A DNA stretch of 64,000 nucleotides from Mycolicibacterium stellerae (GTDB lineage Bacteria > Actinomycetota > Actinomycetes > Mycobacteriales > Mycobacteriaceae): NCBI RefSeq assembly GCF_003719305.1, contig NZ_RARC01000004.1, positions 247,428 to 311,427 of the forward strand, given 5' to 3'. The notes beneath the pieces are model-generated. The model made no database searches and was not told where the DNA came from. It saw only the letters and a list, made by a program, of their open reading frames with translations. The translations under genes and the position numbers were made by a program. Positions 9,164-18,421 of the stretch are shown one piece after another (within the stretch, counting starts at the first letter, position 1; every line of letters starts with the position of its first letter).

Positions 9164-9319
9164 CTCATTTCTGCAGGGTACCTGCGCGGCTATGCGCTCC
9201 GGGTGCCGCTGCCGGCCCGCGGGCGGACAATTGGCGTGGACGACCAGGATTTAGCCGCCGCCGCTGGGGGCACTCCTGCATTACTCGAGCGTCAATTACT
9301 GCAGCGAGATGAGTGAGCC

Positions 9320-11914
9320 ATGCCGCGAACCCTGGGTGTCGAGGAGGAGTTTCACCTCGTCGACCTCAAGACCCGTCGGCTGACGGCCCGCGCGCCCGAA
9401 CTGCTCGACGAGTTGTCCGACACCTACGTAGCCGAGCTGCAGCGTTGCGTGATCGAAATGAACAGCGGCGTCGTCGATTCCCTCGATGCCCTGCGCGCCG
9501 ATCTACGCGGTCATCGCGAGGTGTTGGTAGACGCAGCCAGCCGGCTGGGCATCGGCGTAGTCGCTGCGGGCGCGGTGCCGCTCGCGGTGCCCGCCGAAAT
9601 GCAGGTCACCCAGACCGCTCGTTACCGGCAGATGCTCGCCGACTATCAGCTGCTCGCCCGAGAACAACTGATCTGCGGCACCCAGGTACACGTCGGGATC
9701 GAGGACCGCGACGAGTCTGTTGTCGTGGCCAATCGGGTGGCGCCCTACCTCCCAACCTTGCTTGCGCTGAGCGCCAGCTCTCCGTTCTGGGCCGACGGAT
9801 CCGACACCGGCTACTCAAGCGGTCGCACCCTGGTTTGGCAGCGCTGGCCGACGACGGGGCTTGCCGCGCCGGTTTCGTCGGCAGCCGAGTACGACAAGCT
9901 CGTCTCCGAGTTGGTCGCCAGCGGCGTGATCACCGATGAGGGGATGGTCTACTTCGACGCCAGGCCCGCAATCGCCACGCCGACGCTGGAATTGCGGATA
10001 TGCGACAGTTGCCCGTCCGTGGACACCATCGTGCTTATCGCCGGGCTGTTCCGCGCGCTGGTGGAACGCGAAGTCGACGGGCTGCGGGCCGGTGTGCCCG
10101 CGTTCGAGGTGTCCCCGCCGCTGGGTCGGGCCGCGCTGTGGCGGGCTGCGCGATCCGGGCTGGAAGGCGAGCTCGTCGACGTCGATGGTCCGGTGAGCCG
10201 ACCCGCAGCCGACGTCGTCTCCGACCTGGTCGGGTCATTGCGCCCGCAGCTGGAGGCCGCGGGTGACTGGGACGCGATCAGCGATCTGACTCGCAGGGTT
10301 CTCATCGCGGGGACCTCGGCAGCCCGTCAGCGCCGCGCTTTGCGTCGCCGTGGTCGGCTGACCGACGTCGTCGACCAGTTGATCGCCGAGACTGCGGGCA
10401 ATTGGCCGAGCGCTTCGGCCGCGGTGACGCAGAACCCGACGCTGCTGTTCGGTTACCAACCCGATGGCGACTACGACAACAGCGACGAGTTCGCGGCGGT
10501 GAGCTACGACGAAGCCGTCGATCCCCAAGGAAATCCGCGATCGGCCTACGAGAGGATCCTGGGCTCCGTTGTCCAACTGGGGGTTTCGGTGCTGCGCTCC
10601 CGGGAAGGCGAGATCGAACAGGAACAGCGCGCCGACGGCATCATGTTCCGCGTCAGTGGTCAGAGCCGCGCACAGGTGTTTCCACTAGACCTGGTGCCGC
10701 GCATCGTTTCTGCCGAAGAATGGTCGCAACTCACCGTGGGGCTGGGTCAGCGGGCCAGGGCGCTCAATGCGTTCCTCCGCGACATCTATTCCGAGCAAGC
10801 CATCGTCAAAGACGGCATCATCGGGCTGCACGCGTTGGACCGCGCCCCCGGATTTCGGTCGACGGGGCAGGTGTCGCGCGACCCGGTTCGTGCGCACATC
10901 AGCGGAACCGACGTGGTCTGCGACCGGGCGGGCAACTGGATGGTGCTCGAGGACAACCTGCGCATCCCTTCCGGCACCGCGTACGCGGTCGTCAACCGGC
11001 GGCTGCTGTCGAAGCATCTGCCCGAACTGGACCGGCCCGCCGACACCTGTGACGTGAGCCAGGTGGCCCAGTCTCTGCTCGACACGCTGCGCGCCGCCGC
11101 GCCGGCGCGGGCCCCCGAGGAGGTGACGGTGGCCCTGTTGTCGGCGGGCTGGGACGATTCGGCCTGGTTCGAGCACAGGTTTCTCGCCGAAGAGATGGGC
11201 ATCGCGCTCGTGCAGTCCTCGGACCTGTCGGTGCGCGAAGGAAGATTGTTGCGCCACATGGGTTCTGGTACCCACGCGATCGACGTGTTGTACGCGCGGA
11301 TGGACGAGGACATGGTGTTGTCGTCCACCGGCTACGACGGTGCGCCGCTTCGGGAGGGCCTGCTGGGGGCGGTCGCGGGCGGAACGTTGACCATCGCCAA
11401 TTCTCTGGGAAATGGAGTCGCCGACGACAAGGCGATCTATGCCTACGTCCCTGCGATGATCGAGTACTACCTCGGTGAGACACCGTCCCTCGCTCAGGTG
11501 CCGACCTTTATCTGCGCCGAACGCGAACAACGTGACCACGTGCTGGACAACCTCGCCGCCCTGGTGACCAAACCGATCGACGGGCTAGGCGGCGGCGGTG
11601 TGGTGATCGGTCCCGAGGCGACGATGGAGCTGCTGGACGCCCGTCGGCGCGAATTGCAGGCGCAACCCGAGCGATACATCGCACAGGAGGTCATCGCGTT
11701 GTCCACGCACCCGACCTTCGACGGTGAAGGGATGTACCCGCACCACGTAGACCTTCGGGCTTTTGTGCACCTTCGCGCCGGATCGGGGGATTCCATTTCG
11801 GCACACGTCATGCCTGCCGCGCTGACCCGGGTGGCGGCGGCAGGCTCCCGAATCGTCAACTCGTCGTCCGGTGGCGGCAGCAAGGACACCTGGATACGGA
11901 CAGGCTCGACGTAG
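9320..11914 (+). CDS. Fusion of GCS2-type carboxylate-amine ligase and circularly permuted ATP-grasp domain
   Basis: An 864-residue two-domain enzyme. Residues 1 to about 365 are a glutamate-cysteine ligase type 2 (YbdK/EgtA-like) domain, starting TLGVEEEFHLVD, with VHVGIEDRD, FDARPAIATPTLELRICDSC and the RRRAL tail. Residues about 370 to 864 are a circularly permuted ATP-grasp type 2 domain (DUF404/DUF407 class), with VLEDNLRIPSG, KPIDGLGGGGVVIG and HVDLRAFVHLR as nucleotide- and metal-binding stretches. Both halves form peptide-like bonds with ATP, so the protein probably makes a small peptide or amide in two steps. It opens a three-gene operon; the amidotransferase starts 12 bases after its stop. 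Substrates are unknown. ATG 9320 puts the family motif at the expected position. Confidence 0.85.
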   Translation: MPRTLGVEEEFHLVDLKTRRLTARAPELLDELSDTYVAELQRCVIEMNSGVVDSLDALRADLRGHREVLVDAASRLGIGVVAAGAVPLAVPAEMQVTQTARYRQMLADYQLLAREQLICGTQVHVGIEDRDESVVVANRVAPYLPTLLALSASSPFWADGSDTGYSSGRTLVWQRWPTTGLAAPVSSAAEYDKLVSELVASGVITDEGMVYFDARPAIATPTLELRICDSCPSVDTIVLIAGLFRALVEREVDGLRAGVPAFEVSPPLGRAALWRAARSGLEGELVDVDGPVSRPAADVVSDLVGSLRPQLEAAGDWDAISDLTRRVLIAGTSAARQRRALRRRGRLTDVVDQLIAETAGNWPSASAAVTQNPTLLFGYQPDGDYDNSDEFAAVSYDEAVDPQGNPRSAYERILGSVVQLGVSVLRSREGEIEQEQRADGIMFRVSGQSRAQVFPLDLVPRIVSAEEWSQLTVGLGQRARALNAFLRDIYSEQAIVKDGIIGLHALDRAPGFRSTGQVSRDPVRAHISGTDVVCDRAGNWMVLEDNLRIPSGTAYAVVNRRLLSKHLPELDRPADTCDVSQVAQSLLDTLRAAAPARAPEEVTVALLSAGWDDSAWFEHRFLAEEMGIALVQSSDLSVREGRLLRHMGSGTHAIDVLYARMDEDMVLSSTGYDGAPLREGLLGAVAGGTLTIANSLGNGVADDKAIYAYVPAMIEYYLGETPSLAQVPTFICAEREQRDHVLDNLAALVTKPIDGLGGGGVVIGPEATMELLDARRRELQAQPERYIAQEVIALSTHPTFDGEGMYPHHVDLRAFVHLRAGSGDSISAHVMPAALTRVAAAGSRIVNSSSGGGSKDTWIRTGST

Positions 11915-11926
11915 GGAGACAGGGAT

Positions 11927-13711
11927 ATGTGTGGCATCTGCGGAGAAATCCGCTGGGACGGTGCGTCGGCAGACGTCGCCGCCGTCACCCGGATGACCGA
12001 AGCGATGGCGTCACGCGGACCGGACTCCGACGGGATATTCGCCCACGGGCCGATCGCGTTCGGTCATCGGCGACTCTCGATCATCGACCTGTCAGCCCGG
12101 GGTGCACAGCCGATGGTGGACAGTGACCTCGGGCTGACGCTGGTGTTCAACGGCTGCATCTACAACTATCAGGATCTGCGCAAGGAACTCGAAGCCGCCG
12201 GCTATCGATTCTTCTCGGCGGCAGACAGCGAGGTGGTCATCAAGGCCTTCCACCGGTGGGGCATCGGCTGTGTGGACCGCTTCAAGGGCATGTTCGCGTT
12301 CGCGATCGCCGACCGCGAAACCGGTGTCGTCACGCTGGCGCGCGACCGTCTCGGCATCAAACCGCTATACCTGGCGCAGACTCCCGGGCGGCTGCGGTTC
12401 GCATCGACTGTGCGCGCGCTGCTCGACGCAGGCGACGTCGACACCGAACTGGATCGTCACGCCCTACATCACTACATGAGTTTCCATTCCGTGGTGCCCG
12501 CGCCGCGCACCATCTACCGCGGCGTGCGAAAGCTGCCGCCCGCCACCGTCCGCGTGATCGCGCCCGACGGTTCCTTCGACGACACCGTGTACTGGACACC
12601 GGTGTTCGAGCGGGACCCGTCGCGCGCCTTGTGGTCCGCGAGGGATTGGCAGGACGCGCTGATGGAGGCGCTTCGTACCGCGGTGGAACGACGCATGGTC
12701 GCCGACGTGCCGGTCGGGGTGTTGCTGTCGGGTGGCATCGACTCCTCGATTGTGGTGGCACTGCTTGCCGAGCAGGGCCAGCACGGCCTTTCCACGTTCA
12801 GCATCGGCTTCGACTCGGTCGGTGATGAGTCCGGCGACGAGTTCTTCTACTCCGATCTGATCGCCGAGACCTTCGACACCGAGCATCATCGCATCCACAT
12901 CGACAGCTCGCGGCTATTGCCCGCGGTGCCCAAAACCATTGCGGCGATGAGTGAACCGATGGTCAGCCATGACTGCGTGGCGTTCTATCTCCTGTCCGAA
13001 GAGGTCAGCAAATCGGTCAAGGTGGTCCAGTCGGGCCAGGGCGCCGACGAGATCCTGGCCGGTTACGACTGGTACCCGCCGCTGGCGAACATCGCCCGCG
13101 AGCACACCACCGAGGCCTACGCGAAGGTCTTCTTCGACCGCGGCCACGCCGAGGTGTTGGAAATCTTCTCGCCCGAATACGGGATTGCGACCGAGGATCC
13201 GAGCCACCGGTTCGTTTCGGCCCACCAATCCGCGCCGGGCGCCGAGACGGCGATCGACGCGGCACTACGGCTTGACACGCAGGTAATGCTGGTCGATGAC
13301 CCCGTCAAGCGGGTGGACACCATGACAATGGCCTGGGGTCTCGAAGCAAGGGTGCCGTTCCTTGACCACGATTTCGTCGAACTCGCCGCCGCCTGTCCCG
13401 CCGAACTGAAACTGGCCGAGGGTGGCAAGGGTGTTCTGAAGAACGCATCGCGCGCACTGCTGCCATCCGAGGTGATCGACCGCACGAAGGGCTACTTCCC
13501 GGTGCCCGGCATCCGGCACCTACACGGTGAGATTTATGACATGGTGCGCGATGCGCTCACCAACGATGCCGCGCGCGCACGCGGCCTCTACCGGCCGAAA
13601 ACCGTCGACGCGCTGCTGGCCGCCCCGAATGAGACCCGCACGACCCTTGGTGCCAACGCGTTGTGGCAGCTGGCGGTCCTCGAGATGTGGTTGCAGAGCA
13701 TGAAAGGCTGA
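11927..13711 (+). CDS. asnO: N-acetylglutaminylglutamine-type amidotransferase (asparagine synthase family)
   Basis: A 594-residue class II glutamine amidotransferase fused to an asparagine-synthase domain. The nucleophile Cys2 is directly after Met (MCGICGEIRW), the glutaminase domain covers about 1-200, and the synthetase P-loop is LLSGGIDSS at about 267. By overall sequence it resembles AsnO enzymes that amidate the C-terminus of N-acetylglutaminylglutamine, a dipeptide osmolyte in Sinorhizobium and Pseudomonas (family knowledge). The usual partner, a GNAT-RimK fusion (Ngg), is absent; a GCS2/ATP-grasp fusion stands in its place. SD AGGGA precedes the ATG. It is followed after 4 bases by the peptidase gene. 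Confidence 0.85.
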   Translation: MCGICGEIRWDGASADVAAVTRMTEAMASRGPDSDGIFAHGPIAFGHRRLSIIDLSARGAQPMVDSDLGLTLVFNGCIYNYQDLRKELEAAGYRFFSAADSEVVIKAFHRWGIGCVDRFKGMFAFAIADRETGVVTLARDRLGIKPLYLAQTPGRLRFASTVRALLDAGDVDTELDRHALHHYMSFHSVVPAPRTIYRGVRKLPPATVRVIAPDGSFDDTVYWTPVFERDPSRALWSARDWQDALMEALRTAVERRMVADVPVGVLLSGGIDSSIVVALLAEQGQHGLSTFSIGFDSVGDESGDEFFYSDLIAETFDTEHHRIHIDSSRLLPAVPKTIAAMSEPMVSHDCVAFYLLSEEVSKSVKVVQSGQGADEILAGYDWYPPLANIAREHTTEAYAKVFFDRGHAEVLEIFSPEYGIATEDPSHRFVSAHQSAPGAETAIDAALRLDTQVMLVDDPVKRVDTMTMAWGLEARVPFLDHDFVELAAACPAELKLAEGGKGVLKNASRALLPSEVIDRTKGYFPVPGIRHLHGEIYDMVRDALTNDAARARGLYRPKTVDALLAAPNETRTTLGANALWQLAVLEMWLQSMKG

Positions 13712-13715
13712 TCCC

Positions 13716-15593
13716 ATGAGGCAGCAGGTGCGCACCAACTACGGTGCGTCCCTGTCGCCTGACGCAACGGCGTTCGCGCACCTCGTCGACGACGGTGGCT
13801 ACCCGCGGGCGGTGCAGCGTTTTCTGCGCGGCTGGCGCGCGAGCTCGTCGCGGGATGTCGAGCTACCCGTCGAGGGCCCGGTCATCAGGGTCATGCATTC
13901 CGCCGACGGGCACTGGCTGGCCTGCCAGGTCGCACCGGAAGGCGGCAGCCGCAGTCAGATCTGGGTGGTCACCACCGATCCCGATGACCGCGATGCTCGG
14001 CGCATCGACATGTGGCTGCCTGGCGCGCCGGAGGGCACCGCCGAGTTGATCGGTTGGGACGGCACACAAGTCGCGGCCATTCTCACCGGCGAGGACGGCG
14101 TCGGCAGTTCCTGCCTCATCGATCCCGCCGACGGCACCACGACGATCCTCGACCGCCGGTCGGGCGGACGGCTGGTCGACGCCTGGGCCGGCGCGGCGTT
14201 GGTGCGCGTCGGACCTCGCGGTTACCGTGACCTGATCATGCTGCGCGGGCTGACTGAAACCGCGCTGCTGCCATACGATCCGGGCTCGACCACCGACACC
14301 GGCATCATCCTGGACGATCAGCACCCACGGCGTTTGCGGTCGGGTCTGGAAGGGGAGACGTTCGAGCTGTATCAACCCGCGAAGTTCTACGGGCGCAACA
14401 GTACGAACGGTTACGTGCGCGCACTGATCCGCAGCGAAAACGGGACCAACCACGCACGCCTGCTCGAGGTGACCACGACTGTGGACGGGGTGTCCTACCA
14501 GGTCGTTGCCGAGCGCCCCGGCTATGAACTCGACGAGTTCGCCGTCAGCGACGATCTCTCGACGGTGGCTATGCTGTGGAACATCTACGGCGCCAGCGAG
14601 TTACAGATCCTCGAGTACGCCGACTACACCCTGCACGAGCCGATTCCGCTGCCCGGTATGGTGGCCAGCGAGCTGAGCATCAGCGCGGGCGGGTCGATGG
14701 TGGCGATGACGGTCGAGGGCCCGGACAAGCCGCGCACCGTGGAACTCGTCGATCCGCGAACCCGAGAATGGGAGCGCATCGACCGCGAGCCCAGCAGGGG
14801 GCCGCTGTCCGCAGCCCCGACGCTGGAGACCATCACCACCCGCGACGGGTTGGACATCACCGGCTGGTTGTTCCGACCACCAGACGGGGTGGATTCGATC
14901 GGGGCGATGATGTTCCTGCACGGTGGGCCCGAGGGACAGGGCAGGCCGGGGTACAACGAATTCTTTCCACCACTGCTCGAGGCGGGCATCACCGTGTTCC
15001 TGCCAAATGTCCGCGGATCCGGGGGATTCGGCCGGTCCTTCATGCATGCCGACGACAGGGAGAAGCGTTTCGCGGCCATCGACGACGTGGCCGATGCGGC
15101 GCTGTTCTTGGCCGACCGAGGTCTGGCCCCCGCTGGGCGCATCGCGTGTTGCGGTTGGTCCTACGGCGGATACCTGACCCAGGCGGCGCTCACGTTCCAT
15201 CCGCAGCTGTTCGCGGCGGGCATCAGCATCTGCGGGATGAGCGACCTGAACACGTGGTACCGCAACACTGAGCCGTGGATCGCCGCGGCGGCTTATGCGA
15301 AGTACGGCCATCCGGTGAGTGACCGGGAGTTGCTTGACCAACTGTCACCTTTGCTCCGCGCACACGCGTTGACCGCACCCCTTCTGCTCGTCCACGGACT
15401 CAACGACACCAACGTGCCGCCCAGCGAGTCACAGCAGATGTTCGACGCGTTGCGGGCTTTGGGCCGCACTGTCGAGCAACTGCTGTTCGAGGACGACGGC
15501 CATGAGATCGACAAGCGTGAGAACCGAACCGTGCTGGTCAAAGCGATGGGTGAGTGGCTAAGCATGGCGTTTGCGTCGGTCCCCGATTCCTGA
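13716..15593 (+). CDS. S9 family (prolyl oligopeptidase-like) serine peptidase
   Basis: A 625-residue protein with an N-terminal beta-propeller region (about 1-370) and a C-terminal alpha/beta-hydrolase domain. The catalytic triad is visible: Ser482 in GWSYGGY, Asp564 in GLNDTNVP and His596 in DDGHEID. The oxyanion segment FLHGGPEGQ is present. There is no signal peptide, so it is cytoplasmic. NAGGN loci elsewhere carry a peptidase that is thought to recycle the dipeptide; an S9 enzyme here could serve the same purpose for the product of the two upstream genes (inference). The start ATG lies 4 bases after the upstream stop and has a weak SD. Confidence 0.85.
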   Translation: MRQQVRTNYGASLSPDATAFAHLVDDGGYPRAVQRFLRGWRASSSRDVELPVEGPVIRVMHSADGHWLACQVAPEGGSRSQIWVVTTDPDDRDARRIDMWLPGAPEGTAELIGWDGTQVAAILTGEDGVGSSCLIDPADGTTTILDRRSGGRLVDAWAGAALVRVGPRGYRDLIMLRGLTETALLPYDPGSTTDTGIILDDQHPRRLRSGLEGETFELYQPAKFYGRNSTNGYVRALIRSENGTNHARLLEVTTTVDGVSYQVVAERPGYELDEFAVSDDLSTVAMLWNIYGASELQILEYADYTLHEPIPLPGMVASELSISAGGSMVAMTVEGPDKPRTVELVDPRTREWERIDREPSRGPLSAAPTLETITTRDGLDITGWLFRPPDGVDSIGAMMFLHGGPEGQGRPGYNEFFPPLLEAGITVFLPNVRGSGGFGRSFMHADDREKRFAAIDDVADAALFLADRGLAPAGRIACCGWSYGGYLTQAALTFHPQLFAAGISICGMSDLNTWYRNTEPWIAAAAYAKYGHPVSDRELLDQLSPLLRAHALTAPLLLVHGLNDTNVPPSESQQMFDALRALGRTVEQLLFEDDGHEIDKRENRTVLVKAMGEWLSMAFASVPDS

Positions 15594-15615
15594 ACGGTTC
15601 AAGATCAAATTGACG

Positions 15616-15641
15616 CGTTTACTGAAATTATCCCCTGGGTA
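15616..15641 (+). promoter_or_regulatory. Candidate SigF-type promoter
   Basis: CGTTT at 15616-15620 and GGGTA at 15637-15641 are separated by 16 bases, fitting the mycobacterial SigF consensus (GGTTT, 15-17 bases, GGGTA) with one mismatch. It lies 45 bases before a strong SD (AGGAGG) and the ATG of a small membrane protein. Small membrane proteins of this kind are often SigF targets in rapidly growing mycobacteria (general knowledge). Confidence 0.5.
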
Positions 15642-15685
15642 AAACTCTCCTGCGCCAAGTCGGCGCTCAACAGGAGGAGGCCAGC

Positions 15686-15901
15686 ATGCGTGGTGGCGGA
15701 ATTCTCGGCGTAATCGTCTTGGTTTGGTTGCTGATCGGTGTCGTGGCGGCCTACCAACGGGATTACTTCAAGACCGACGCAAACAATTGCGCCACAGCGG
15801 GAACCATCGCGTTGACGGTCGTAGCAGGGCCATTGAACTACGCGGGCGCGAACCCGAAGGTAGCGGATTGTGATGTAAAACTGCCCGAGCCCAGCCAGTA
15901 G
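15686..15901 (+). CDS. Small membrane protein, 71 residues
   Basis: A short protein with one strongly hydrophobic segment (GILGVIVLVWLLIGVVAAYQ, residues about 5-24) and a polar remainder with two Cys residues (about 35 and 62) that could form a disulphide outside the cell. AGGAGGAGG lies 8-15 bases before the ATG. Similar proteins occur across mycobacteria without a known role. It is followed 41 bases later by another small membrane protein, and the pair is likely expressed from the SigF-like promoter upstream. Confidence 0.8.
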   Translation: MRGGGILGVIVLVWLLIGVVAAYQRDYFKTDANNCATAGTIALTVVAGPLNYAGANPKVADCDVKLPEPSQ

Positions 15902-15942
15902 TCAACGGGCTCTTGATAATTCACTAATCGAACGGAGTAACC

Positions 15943-16098
15943 ATGATTGTCCTTGGAGTGATCCTCCTGATACTCGGAATCCTTTTCGGCATCTCGATCT
16001 TGACGTACATCGGCGTGGTGCTGATCGTCATTGGCGCGGTGTTCTGGATCCTCGGGGCCACCGGCCGCGCTGTGGGTGGTCGAAAAGTCTGGTACTAG
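15943..16098 (+). CDS. DUF6131-like membrane peptide, 51 residues
   Basis: An ATG at 15943 opens a 51-codon frame ending TAG 16096-16098, almost entirely hydrophobic: two transmembrane stretches (VLGVILLILGILFGISIL and YIGVVLIVIGAVFWILGA) followed by a short basic tail GRAVGGRKVWY. The sequence resembles the mycobacterial DUF6131 family, whose function is unknown. GGAG lies 7 bases before the start. It is probably co-transcribed with the 71-residue membrane protein. Confidence 0.8.
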   Translation: MIVLGVILLILGILFGISILTYIGVVLIVIGAVFWILGATGRAVGGRKVWY

Positions 16099-16111
16099 CG
16101 CTGGCTAGCGC

Positions 16112-16765
16112 CTAACCGCCGCTTCGGCCGGCCGACGACAGGGCCGCGATCGTCATCTTTCTCAAGATCGCCCGCGACCCGGAAATCGTTCCTCGGCCGG
16201 CCGATTTGGCCGCGCCTGGCCGGACGCTGTGCGGCGTTGAATTCAACAGTCCGAAGACGGCGTGCGCCATCAACCGCGCATCCGCCTCGTCGCTCGCGCG
16301 GTCCAGCCGGAGAAGAACGTCGACCCAGATCTCCACGTATTGCCTCTGGGCCTTGCGGACCTGACGCTTCGCCGGGTCGGGCAGATATTCCAGGTCGCGG
16401 TCCTGAATTCGGATCAGATCCGACTCGCCCAACGCGAAGTCGAGGTGGAAGTCGATCAATCGCTCCAGCGCGGTGGCGGCATCGGCAGCTTCGACGACGA
16501 CCGTCCTCGCCCCGGCGAGCAGCCGCGCGCTGATACCCACCAGCAGCTCGACCAGCAGCGCTTCCTTGTTGGGGAAGTGCCGGTAGATCGCGGGCCCGCT
16601 GACACCTGCTGCGGCGCCGATGTCCTCGAGTCGCACGGCGAGAAAGCCACGCTCGGCGACCAGCCGTTCTGCCGCGGCGATCAGCTTGTCGCGCCGGTCG
16701 GACTTGGCCTTGCTGCGGCTGGTTCCGGCCGGCGCGGAAGCCGACCCTGACGCGGGGAGGGACAC
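16112..16765 (-). CDS. bkaR: TetR-family repressor, BkaR type (Rv2506 homologue)
   Basis: A 217-residue TetR regulator. Residues about 24-70 form the N-terminal helix-turn-helix domain (LIAAAERLVAERGFLAVRLEDIGAAAGVSGPAIYRHF), and the rest is a helical ligand domain. It is divergent from accD1 and the intergenic region holds two overlapping inverted repeats. Rv2506/BkaR has been described as a repressor of the neighbouring branched-chain keto-acid operon, so an acyl-CoA or keto-acid signal is expected. Unlike M. tuberculosis, no fadD35-scoA-scoB genes lie between the regulator and accD1 here. Confidence 0.88.
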   Translation of the reverse strand: MSLPASGSASAPAGTSRSKAKSDRRDKLIAAAERLVAERGFLAVRLEDIGAAAGVSGPAIYRHFPNKEALLVELLVGISARLLAGARTVVVEAADAATALERLIDFHLDFALGESDLIRIQDRDLEYLPDPAKRQVRKAQRQYVEIWVDVLLRLDRASDEADARLMAHAVFGLLNSTPHSVRPGAAKSAGRGTISGSRAILRKMTIAALSSAGRSGG

Positions 16766-16810
16766 GGTCTTACCCCCAATCCGCGCTGGTGGACATTTCG
16801 GTTAATCGTC

Positions 16811-16843
16811 ACTAACATCTTACGAGTTAGTCGGCATTAACTC
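16811..16843. promoter_or_regulatory. Two overlapping inverted repeats, probable BkaR operator
   Basis: ACTAAC-N9-GTTAGT at 16811-16831 and GAGTTA-N8-TAACTC at 16824-16843 are both perfect inverted repeats that share bases. They sit between the TetR gene and accD1, 21 bases before the accD1 ATG, and would block divergent promoters when bound. Confidence 0.7.
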
Positions 16844-16863
16844 AACCGAGACGGGCAGCACCG

Positions 16864-18417
16864 ATGACATCGACGCTTCAGTCCAGCCGCGAGCAGCATG
16901 TGCAGCTCGTCGCGCAGCTGCGGGAGAAGATGGCTACTGCCGCGCTCGGCGGCTCGGCCAAAGCTCGCGGGCGTCACGTCAGTCGCGGCAAGCTGCTGCC
17001 GAGGGATCGGGTTGACGGGCTCCTTGACCCCGGAAGCCCACTGCTCGAGGTCTCGGCCCTTGCCGCCGACGGCATGTACGACGACGAGTGTCCCGGCGCG
17101 GGCATGATCGTCGGCATTGGGCGGGTATCGGGGCGCGAATGCATGATTGTGGCCAACGACGCGACCGTGAAAGGTGGTACCTACTACCCGATTACGGTCA
17201 AGAAGCATCTGCGCGCCCAGGAGATCGCCCGGCAGAACCGGCTGCCCTGCATCTACCTCGTCGACTCGGGTGGCGCGTTCCTGCCCCGACAGGACGAGGT
17301 CTTTCCCGACCGCGACCATTTCGGCCGCATCTTCTACAACCAGGCGACGATGAGCGCCGAGGGGATTCCCCAGATCGCCGCGGTGCTCGGCTCGTGCACC
17401 GCGGGCGGCGCATACGTACCCGCGATGAGCGACGAAGCGGTCATCGTCCGCAACCAGGGCACGATCTTCCTGGGTGGCCCGCCGTTGGTGAAGGCCGCGA
17501 CCGGCGAAGTCGTGACCGCCGAAGAGCTCGGCGGCGGTGACCTGCACTCGAAAACCTCCGGTGTGACCGACCACCTGGCCAACGACGACCGCGACGCACT
17601 GCGGATCGTGCGACGCATCGTCTCGACGCTCGGGCCGCGCCTCGACGCACCGTGGGACGTCGCCCCGACGGTCGATGCGGTAGCCGACCAGAGCGAGCTC
17701 TATGACGTCGTTCCCGTCGATGCGCGGGTGCCCTACGACGTGCACGAGGTGATCACCCGAATCGTCGACGGCGGCGAGTTCGCGGAGTTCAAGGCCGAAT
17801 ACGGCTCCACGCTGGTGACCGGCTTCGCTCGTATTCACGGCCATCCCGTCGGGATAATCGCCAACAACGGGGTGCTGTTCTCCGAATCAGCGGTGAAGGG
17901 TGCACATTTCATCGAGCTGTGTGACAAGCGGATCGTCCCGCTGCTGTTCCTGCAGAACATCTCGGGCTTCATGGTCGGCCGCGACTATGAGGCAGGCGGC
18001 ATCGCCAAACACGGCGCCAAGATGGTGACCGCCGTCGCATGTGCGCGGGTGCCGAAACTCACCGTGGTCATCGGCGGCTCGTACGGCGCGGGAAACTACT
18101 CGATGTGCGGGCGCGCGTATTCGCCCCGTTTTCTGTGGATGTGGCCGAACGCCAGGATCTCGGTGATGGGCGGTGAGCAGGCCGCGTCGGTGCTGGCCAC
18201 CGTGCGCGGCGAGATGACACCAGAGCAGGAGGAAGAGTTCAAGGCCCCGATCCGGGAACAGTACGAAAGTCAGGGCAATCCCTACTATTCGACCGCGCGG
18301 CTGTGGGACGACGGCGTGATCGACCCCGCTGACACCAGAACCATTCTTGGGCTGGCGCTTTCGGTGGTGGGCCAGGCACCGGTCGAAGCGGTCTCCTACG
18401 GCGTGTTCCGGATGTGA
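16864..18417 (+). CDS. accD1: Acyl-CoA carboxylase beta subunit AccD1
   Basis: A 517-residue carboxyltransferase subunit, cytoplasmic, partner of AccA1. It has the crotonase-like double fold typical of methylcrotonyl-CoA carboxylase: [20 protein letters not shown] at the N-terminus, [17 protein letters not shown] and [22 protein letters not shown] as oxyanion and CoA-binding stretches. AccA1-AccD1 of M. tuberculosis carboxylates 3-methylcrotonyl-CoA in leucine breakdown. It begins the operon; the operator lies just upstream. The stop is separated by 4 bases from the GTG of accA1. Confidence 0.93.
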   Translation: MTSTLQSSREQHVQLVAQLREKMATAALGGSAKARGRHVSRGKLLPRDRVDGLLDPGSPLLEVSALAADGMYDDECPGAGMIVGIGRVSGRECMIVANDATVKGGTYYPITVKKHLRAQEIARQNRLPCIYLVDSGGAFLPRQDEVFPDRDHFGRIFYNQATMSAEGIPQIAAVLGSCTAGGAYVPAMSDEAVIVRNQGTIFLGGPPLVKAATGEVVTAEELGGGDLHSKTSGVTDHLANDDRDALRIVRRIVSTLGPRLDAPWDVAPTVDAVADQSELYDVVPVDARVPYDVHEVITRIVDGGEFAEFKAEYGSTLVTGFARIHGHPVGIIANNGVLFSESAVKGAHFIELCDKRIVPLLFLQNISGFMVGRDYEAGGIAKHGAKMVTAVACARVPKLTVVIGGSYGAGNYSMCGRAYSPRFLWMWPNARISVMGGEQAASVLATVRGEMTPEQEEEFKAPIREQYESQGNPYYSTARLWDDGVIDPADTRTILGLALSVVGQAPVEAVSYGVFRM

Positions 18418-18421
18418 TGTC

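Noticed and set aside
11927..13711. Ordinary asparagine synthetase AsnB
   Set aside because: The operon partners and overall similarity favour the N-acetylglutaminylglutamine amidotransferase branch; plain AsnB cannot be fully excluded without a tree.
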